This document shows, piece by piece, positions 57,540 to 64,000 of a DNA stretch of 64,000 nucleotides. The stretch covers positions 56,001-120,000 of the forward strand of contig BLAL01000228.1 in the NCBI GenBank assembly GCA_015698045.1, written 5' to 3'. The translations under genes were made by a program, and so were the position numbers. This DNA comes from Rhizophagus clarus. Taxonomy: Eukaryota; Glomeromycota; Glomeromycetes; Glomerales; Glomeraceae. Each line of letters starts with the position of its first letter. Position 1 is the first letter of the stretch. The notes beneath the pieces were generated by a model, which searched no databases, was not told the DNA's origin, and worked only from the letters and a program-made list of their open reading frames with translations.

Positions 57540-58199
57540 AGTATGATTCAGCCTATTGGTTTATTGAATAATTGAATTAAATCAGACATGTCTTTAATAC
57601 AAATTTGACAAAAATAACGAATCTCGATAGTAATTTAGCATACTTCAAGTCGTTCGAAAATCTACAAACATAAGTACAGTACATCAATAAAGTTAATTGA
57701 ACGAATCAAGTGTATGTGTTAAGCTGCCATCTAGGACGAGCGAGCTGCAACTTTAACTGCAATTGCAGTAAAAAACTATCTAACTCACCTATACAAGTTT
57801 ATAAAATAGATGTAATATTGAATAAAACAGATAAGATTGCTGTATTTCACAATTTTTTAGTCAATCAACGATAATAAGTTTGATCGATCAAAAATTATTC
57901 GAAATTAATCGAAGCAAATATTTAATCGAAGCCGATATTAAAAATTAATTTATTTGATAAGAAACTATTGACCTCATTTAAGTAATATTTTTATAACAAT
58001 CAAATCTTTTTAAGGTGTCAGTTTTTTTATCTGCCATGATTTATGTAAAATTCTTCCTCCCTACGAAGGAAATACCCATTTACTCGTTGGATCCATATAG
58101 GATTTCATATAATAAAAATTATTTAAAAAACTTGTATATATTAAAAACTTTTTTATTAAACTAATCCTATCATTGTCGATCAATTTATATTCGAATAGC
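57540..58199. other. Gene-free AT-rich stretch
   Basis: No frame or repeat of note beyond ATCGAT/TCGATC-rich strings at 57860-57930. Confidence 0.4.
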
Positions 58200-58594
58200 A
58201 TGGTCGATTAAGAAACCAATCATACATACCAATAAATTGGGAAAACGAATGGGAGTCAAGTTCATCTTCATCATCAGAAGAGTTAGAAAAAAGACAGTAC
58301 TACAATACTCATCAGGATTGAGTGAGATTGAGTGATTTGTAATGAGAAAAATATGCAAACAAATTTCAAGTTCTTCCAAAAAAAGACGACGAACCAATCA
58401 GGATTGTAGGGTTAGAAAATACATTTAAGAGAATAGAAGAGACGAAGAATGCAAGCTTAGAAAAACAGAAAAGAAGAAACGAAGAAGATAAGATAAGACC
58501 ACTCTTTTCAATATATTTGACGTCATCAACGGAAAAAGTAATAGAATTTATAAAAGATTATCATAATGATCAAGAAAGAGAAAGAAACTGACCT
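58200..58594 (+). pseudogene. Remnant of a charged protein of unknown family
   Basis: PINWENEWESSSSSSSEELE, then after frame changes EKYANKFQVLPKK, and after a shift at the A-run at 58379-58385, PIRIVGLENTFKRIEETKNA, EDKIRPLFSIYLTSSTEKVI and EFIKDYHNDQERERN with a stop at about 58592. Serine-rich then highly charged, which looks like the tail of a nuclear or scaffolding protein. Not recognised. Confidence 0.4.
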
Positions 58595-58959
58595 CTCAAA
58601 TTTAGGTTTTAATTATGATTGATAATTAATCGCTCATAAAATTTAAATCCAATTGATTATGATCGATCAAATATGCAATCGGTCAATATAATCCACCAAT
58701 AAATGTAATAAAATAATAAGAATTTTTTGTAATAATCTTAAAATTCAAATTGTATAAATGCCATATGCTATTTTGATCAAATTGGTCGACTTTTGTGTGG
58801 CTTGAATTATTTAGACAATATTACATACATATATCACAATTTAATTTGTATTTTAATGTAATTACTTTTTGAATAATTTCAATTCACGAAATTGATTATC
58901 TGCCAAAAATGATATAAATAAAATCACATGATTACATATTTTCATCCATAAGGAAGAGT
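58595..58959. other. AT-rich spacer
   Basis: No gene or repeat noted. Confidence 0.4.
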
Positions 58960-59200
58960 TCTTTTAATTATTATTTTTTCGTTTCAGTATCTCTTAATAA
59001 CAATAATATTTTTCGTTTCAGTATCTCTTTAATAACAATAATTACAATAATTGGAAATGTATTTATGTTACATTTCATCGATTAAAAATAAATATATTAT
59101 CAAATATAACATTAATTACAAAAATTGGAAATGTTCTTATGTTACATTTCACCGAATAAAATTATATATATTACCAAATATAACAATAATTACAATATCA
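58960..59200. repeat. Two sets of tandem duplications
   Basis: ATTTTTCGTTTCAGTATCTC with TTAATAACAATAAT is present twice (58973-59045). AATTGGAAATGT, TATGTTACATTTCA and a TATTAYCAAATATAACA-like string are present twice (59048-59195). Non-coding. Confidence 0.75.
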
Positions 59201-59304
59201 CACTTTTAAGGAGCTGAATTTGTAAATATTTTGTAATATACAGTATAATTTTTATTCGATCTGCATATTGTTTAATATATAATACAAATTTGAGTTAAAA
59301 TAGT

Positions 59305-59313
59305 TATAAATAG
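59305..59313 (+). promoter_or_regulatory. TATA box upstream of the CaaX pseudogene
   Basis: TATAAATAG, 139 nt before the frameshifted start. The intact paralogue has the same box 157 nt upstream. Confidence 0.5.
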
Positions 59314-59442
59314 GCACTGCGTAAATTATTGATTGTTTTAATATATATACAATATATATATATACACAATGTACAGTACAATATATAATATACAATTCAA
59401 ATCTTAAAATTAATTAAATTAAAATCAATTAAATTTTCACAA

Positions 59443-59538
59443 GATGATCAAACTGCGGTTATCAATAAACGATCTATTCCAACAGCTGAAGTCACGGAAA
59501 AGCCTGACGTTCCAAAACCTAGTTGTACAATCATGTAA
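59443..59538 (+). pseudogene. Frameshifted copy of the CaaX micro-peptide gene
   Basis: The frame ending at 59538 reads DQTAVINKRSIPTAEVTEK, PDVPKPSCTIM and stop, closely matching the peptide encoded at 61942. The start codon aligned with the paralogue (ATG at 59444) is out of frame because one A of ATGAATCAA is missing. The 5' flank (AAAATCAATTAAAT) and 3' flank (ACAATCATGTAATAAAAATT) also match, so the whole gene was duplicated. It is a pseudogene unless the base is an assembly error. Confidence 0.7.
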
Positions 59539-61574
59539 TAAAAATTTGCATGCATTTTATCGATGGGCATCAATAAATTTATTATGCGAATTAGTTAAAT
59601 TTTAATTAATAATGTGAAAATTTTACAAATTTAAATTTATAGTACTTCCTGCAAAAAAAAATTGTTATTTTTAGTAGTAGCAGATTATTTTATTAATTAT
59701 TACTGTAACATCAATTCATCGATAATTTTAAGTTGGATCGTTTTAATCGGACTTTCTTTTTAGTTTATGACTGTATTTTGTATCTTTAATTTCATATTCT
59801 GATGCATTATTCCATATAATTTCGTAAAAAATAAATTTGAATTTTAAAATAGCTAAATCTTTCTGAAATCTGAAAATTGGAACATTATTAAAAATTGAAA
59901 CATTATTGAATTGCTAATCTTTTTAATGACATGTCACAAATCCGTATGGTTTGAGAAATCCGTATGTGGATTTCCCTGCAGGTCTTGTACGCAATAAATT
60001 ATCTGATGTTAATTTTCTATTGACCAACGAAGAAAAATTGGGGTTAAAATAAGAATCATCGGATTTAATAATTTAAGTCGATCATGATTGCTTAGAAAGA
60101 CAAGGACTCCGTAAAAATATTAAATAAAGAAATCCCAAACAGTACTTATCATGGAAGAAGAGGTAAATACGAAACTACATCACTTTATTATTTTATTTTA
60201 TTTTAATTATATTTTAGGATTTGGCCTTTAGTATACGAGTTCAAATTTTCTAAACAAAATGAGATTAAAGGTAAATAATTCATTTATTAAAATTTTTCTA
60301 TACACGTATTCATATTTTTCTTGCATAGAAACGCATGCGATATATAGCGAAGATCATGGTGATAGATTTATGGATAGTTCAAAAAGACGAACTATCGTTT
60401 TTTTAGTTTCAGCTTAGTCTTAACAAAATTTTAACAGAATTTGTTGAAAATTGGGTGCCGGTCGAAAGTAGTGAATTGTCACCAATTTCACAAATATACC
60501 TGGTTTTAAATAGTTCTGAGTCTAATATTCAAAAAATATTTAAATCTTCATTATATTAAAAAATAAAAAAATCATACTTACACCTTTAAGCATGAAGAAT
60601 GAATAATAAACGTAAAGTTATTATACTGAAACAAATTTGTAATTTTATATACTGCACCAACACATTATTTGAGTGAGGGACGAGAAAAATTATTTGATGT
60701 ATATTGTATACGTTGGGAATTTTATTCAGGCCATTATTATTATTTTTTTTTTGATATGGCTTTCTGTAAACAACCTATTTTAAAAACGGATGTAGCAAAA
60801 AGCACGTTACAATGCTTTAATTATTATACTACATTCTCTTTATATGGTAATAATAATTTTACATAACTTAATATTATTTTTTAGTAAATTAATACTAAAG
60901 TCAGACTAATAATTCATTTTTTTTTTAATATATATATATATATATAAAGTTATGTTTATGTTGGTCGTTTTAACATTAACAACATGGAACACCATAAGCA
61001 AGGTGTCATAAAAATTTCAATAGGCATATGGTATTCTATAGTATGTAAACTTTATTCTACATTTTTGTTATTTATTTTTTTTTTCCTTTTATATTAATAA
61101 TTAATTAATTCTTTAAATAATAAAATACGAACTAACTCCTCCAGAATTTAAATCAGGGAGAAAATTAGTAATAAGGGAGTCAAGTGTGCCAGATTATTTA
61201 AAAATCGTGTAAACATCAAGCATATGGATGTGCTATTTTAAAATTTAAGGACCTTACTGTATAATAAAAAGTTTACGATTATATTGCATTTAAATAAAAT
61301 AATTTTTCCTTAAACTAAGCCAAATTACGAAATGAAATTCATTATAGTCTGAACAATTCTGGAGTATTGCAAATTTCGATTTTCCGGACATTTGATGACC
61401 GGTCAATCTTTTTTTTATAGTTTTTATAGGGAAAGCAAAATTTCCAAGCCACATCGTATTTGTTTAAAAATTTTAAGTGATCGGCTACGATAATATATTT
61501 TTATTATGTACTATTTTTTCGTTTGTCTTTTAATAACAATAAAAAAATTAAAATAATATCTTCACGATATCTAA
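59539..61574. other. Stretch without a clear gene
   Basis: A few coding-like pieces (for example NPYVDFPAGLVRNKL, DVNFLLTNEEKLGL at 59955-60050, and a 65-codon frame at 60669-60866) lack any recognisable domain or persistent frame. An AT-dinucleotide run lies at 60929-60947. Confidence 0.35.
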
Positions 61575-61697
61575 ATGAAAAAATTAATTATTGTTCTTTT
61601 GTTTAACGTTTTCACCGTTTTATTAACTTGTTATAAGCAAATTGTCAATTGTGAATATAAAAAGTGTGATCCGCATAAATTGATTATTTGTTTGTAA
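61575..61697 (+). CDS. 40-residue secreted micro-peptide
   Basis: MKKLIIVLLFNVFTVLLT is a typical signal peptide. The remaining roughly 20 residues hold four cysteines (CYKQIVNCEYKKCDPHK, then IICL). The stop lies within TTTGTAAAT, a donor-like string, so a longer spliced form cannot be excluded. It lies 245 bp upstream of the CaaX micro-peptide gene. Family unknown. Confidence 0.45.
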   Translation: MKKLIIVLLFNVFTVLLTCYKQIVNCEYKKCDPHKLIICL

Positions 61698-61784
61698 ATT
61701 TGCGGCTACAGTATAGTAATTTTTTTTCTTACCACGGGGAAATGTATAATATAAATTTCAATTCGAATCTAAGCTTGAAAAAGA

Positions 61785-61793
61785 TATAAATAG
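61785..61793 (+). promoter_or_regulatory. TATA box of the CaaX micro-peptide gene
   Basis: TATAAATAG, 157 nt before the ATG at 61942, matching the arrangement at 59305. Confidence 0.5.
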
Positions 61794-61941
61794 TCAAATT
61801 TTCTTACTTGAAAGTAGAATAAAAAAAAATCTTATCAAAAAAAAAAAGAAAGAAAATAACATTGATAGTTTTTTTGATATTATTCAAATTCCTAAAATCC
61901 ATTAAGTTAAAATCAATTAAATCTTTAACATTCCTAACGAA

Positions 61942-62052
61942 ATGAATCAAACTACTGCTGCAGTTATCATTAAATCATCTGCTCCATCTATTGCAACCGC
62001 TGAAGCCACCGAAGAGCCTGGCATTCCAAAACCTGGTTGTACAATCATGTAA
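61942..62052 (+). CDS. 36-residue CaaX-box peptide, candidate prenylated pheromone-like precursor
   Basis: A single exon, ATG at 61942 to TAA at 62050-62052. It begins MNQTTAAVIIKSSAPS, then an alanine/threonine/glutamate stretch, and ends EEPGIPKPGCTIM. The last four residues, C-T-I-M, form a CaaX box; a terminal M favours farnesylation followed by removal of TIM and carboxyl methylation. There is no signal peptide, as expected for peptides exported by an ABC transporter such as Ste6. Length and layout match a-factor-type pheromone precursors (yeast MFA1 has 36 residues). A second, frameshifted copy lies at 59443. The conserved C-terminus, TATA box and flanks support a real gene. Other short prenylated peptides remain possible; G-protein gamma subunits are longer and coiled-coil. 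Confidence 0.65.
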   Translation: MNQTTAAVIIKSSAPSIATAEATEEPGIPKPGCTIM

Positions 62053-64000
62053 TAAAAATTTCAGTTGCGTTTAGCATGTATTTTATTGGATGTCAAATTA
62101 ATTTATTACTTAGTATATATAAATCCATCCTTGTAAATTATTTAATAACGTTAATATGATTGTATTACACTTATTATATTTGCGTAAATTTCCATATAAA
62201 TAATTTTTAATAGCAAATTGTTTTATTACTGTAATTTTAGTAGTATGTATCAATCAACTTGTTCGTAGCGAAGCGTCAAATTGTTTACAATTTCTATTAA
62301 TAATGACAATTCACTTGCTTTTATTAGCTGTATTTTAAAAATTCAGACAGACAAATAAAAATGTTTTAATCATTTATTCCATTATAAGTTGAATAATGTT
62401 TATTAAAGCCAATTTATTTTAGATGAAATATTTTATAATAAGCAAAAGTTAAATCTATTTTAATATTAATAAAAAAAAACCTTTCTCTAATAAAAAATTA
62501 AACCAACTGAAACATAGTATGTTTATTACTGCGAAATAAAATTGATTAATTATATGTATTTATTTGTGATTAACTTTCTTTGTAACAGCGATTACTAAAC
62601 AGAGAAAAATTCAATTCTCTTTATAATTGTTAAAAAACATACCAATTTTTTTTCATTAAATTATACGTTAATGGACTATCATCGTCTTTAACAATCATGT
62701 TTTACCACGTCTTCTGAAAATAAACGGTTACATTGCTTAATTGACTAGGACAAAAAGAGTTGTTTTAAAATCTGTATTAAATAACAAATCAATTATACAC
62801 GTTTAAATCTACAAGTCTTTACATGATACTACACCAAAGTTTTTCGCGGTTTAATTTATAACATTTTTTTTTTTTTTGAAGATTTCTTTACATAAATTTA
62901 AAATATGATTTTTTAAAGAATGATAATATATGATACTTAACTTCTCTTACAAAATTGATTATACAAAAGACAACCTTTTTCTAGTAATAGTTCATAAAAA
63001 ATCAACTGTTTAAATATACTTTTACTGAATATACTTTTATTAAATTAATCTTCAGTTTTATTTTCAAAATCATTAATAAAGGGTTTTCGTAAAATTTCCA
63101 ATTTTTACAATTTTTAGTCGATTAACCACGAGTCCTTGATCCCTAACAATAATTTAATAATTTCAATAAAAACATTTTTGGAAATGAAGTTCGAGTTTGC
63201 AAAAAGAAATGTACAGTACTGTACATGATCATTAAAGATACGTATATATACAGTATATCAGTAGTAAATTATTAAAAATCCAAATACTTTGATAAAGAAT
63301 TTCTTTCATTTTACATATTCCGCGGTCTAAATTAAAGGATCAAAAATTCAAAATCAAAACTTAATTCTTCAATTTCTACTTTTAAAACTTCTTTAGGTAC
63401 ATCTAAATCTGAATTATCGATGCAACAGCACTTGATTTATAATAACATTAATAATAAAACAGACATACACAATAATATAATAATCTATAAAAAAAAAAAA
63501 TTCCATGTCGATCATTTCATTTGACGTATTTTGAATCCATGTGATACCGAAGAATATAATGGTAAATAAAGATTGGTCCAGAGAAAATTTTTGGGAGAAA
63601 TACTTGAAAGAAAGATCTCTCTGAATATACTCATCTCAAATCTTCTTCACGAGTAGAAAATGTCGAAATATAATAGTTTTCGATAGAAAATTTACAAAAG
63701 GTGAAGTAATCATAGAATTTTATTAAGAGAGAAATTTAACCCCGTTAGAAAGTCGCAGCAATTTGTTATTAGAATGTTACAAAATTGATGAAAAAATATT
63801 TCAAGTATAGATTTTCAGTGCATTGTATTTTCCGAAAAAGTAACGATCAAATTGGACGATCAGAATGCACGTTTAAACGGTCTAAAAAATCAAATTGAAA
63901 GGATCACGAAAAAAATCGTTTTCCTATAGTAAGAGAGTGAGAGAAAAAAAAAAAAAAAAATTCTCTCTACTTTTCTTATCAGCTATTATTCATTGTAAAG
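62053..64000. other. Gene-free AT-rich end of the window
   Basis: No gene supported. A minus-strand piece at about 63335-63440 (DNSDLDVPKEVLKVEIEEL) may be part of an exon. The last 60 bases hold an 18-nt A-run. Confidence 0.4.

Noticed and set aside
27193-62052. A mating-type locus made of the HMG box and the CaaX peptide
   Set aside because: They are 34 kb apart with housekeeping genes between them, and this HMG family is scattered in many copies; proximity alone is not evidence.

Overview
The window is eukaryotic, very AT-rich, and reads like a chromosome of an arbuscular mycorrhizal fungus of the Rhizophagus (Glomeromycotina) type. The reasons are short introns with GTAAGT-like donors and CTAAC-like branch points, and the gene families present: Sel1 repeats, TKL-like kinases with coiled coils, BTB-BACK-TLDc proteins, MATA-type HMG boxes, F-box/LRR proteins and 7-TM proteins. 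All of these are families I know to be expanded in that fungus. No rRNA gene, CRISPR array or bacterial operon is visible. The species is an inference, since no search could be run.

Layout. (1) 1-45 kb is accessory sequence: tandem satellites (6.8-8.5 kb, 12-13 kb), splice-module arrays (3.2-3.8 kb and 16-17.6 kb), a large inverted repeat, non-autonomous hAT-like elements, and many broken copies of expanded families. The broken copies are a secreted Cys protein, F-box, Sel1, kinase, BTB-TLDc, MATA-HMG, LRR, a retropepsin-like ORF, a second kinase and a methyltransferase. (2) 45.6-55.5 kb is a compact island of four intact genes: a 7-TM protein (+), FAM50/XAP5 (-), a sacsin-like/BTB protein (+) and a 5'-nucleotidase (-). 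Their exon structures can be solved to the base, and reading frame is kept over about 20 exons. (3) 55.5-64 kb is accessory again, with degenerate repeats and a group of tiny peptide genes at 59.4-62.1 kb.

Most interesting points. A 36-codon ORF at 61942 ends in a CaaX box (C-T-I-M), with a TATA box upstream and a frameshifted sister copy at 59.4 kb. Its size and C-terminus match prenylated fungal pheromone precursors of the a-factor type. Another short secreted precursor (31590) has a KR processing site, a CC-C-C peptide, and a stop codon that overlaps a usable splice donor. Four hAT-like elements have clean TIRs and 8-bp target duplications; one is nested in another, and two can be removed on paper to restore the host reading frame. 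A 506-bp satellite carries RNA-like hairpins with one compensatory base change. Arrays of branch point, poly-T, AG, about 30-nt exon and GTAAGT modules recur in the window.

The intact island beside shattered family copies suggests that most frameshifts are real decay, although several sit at A-runs and should be checked against reads.
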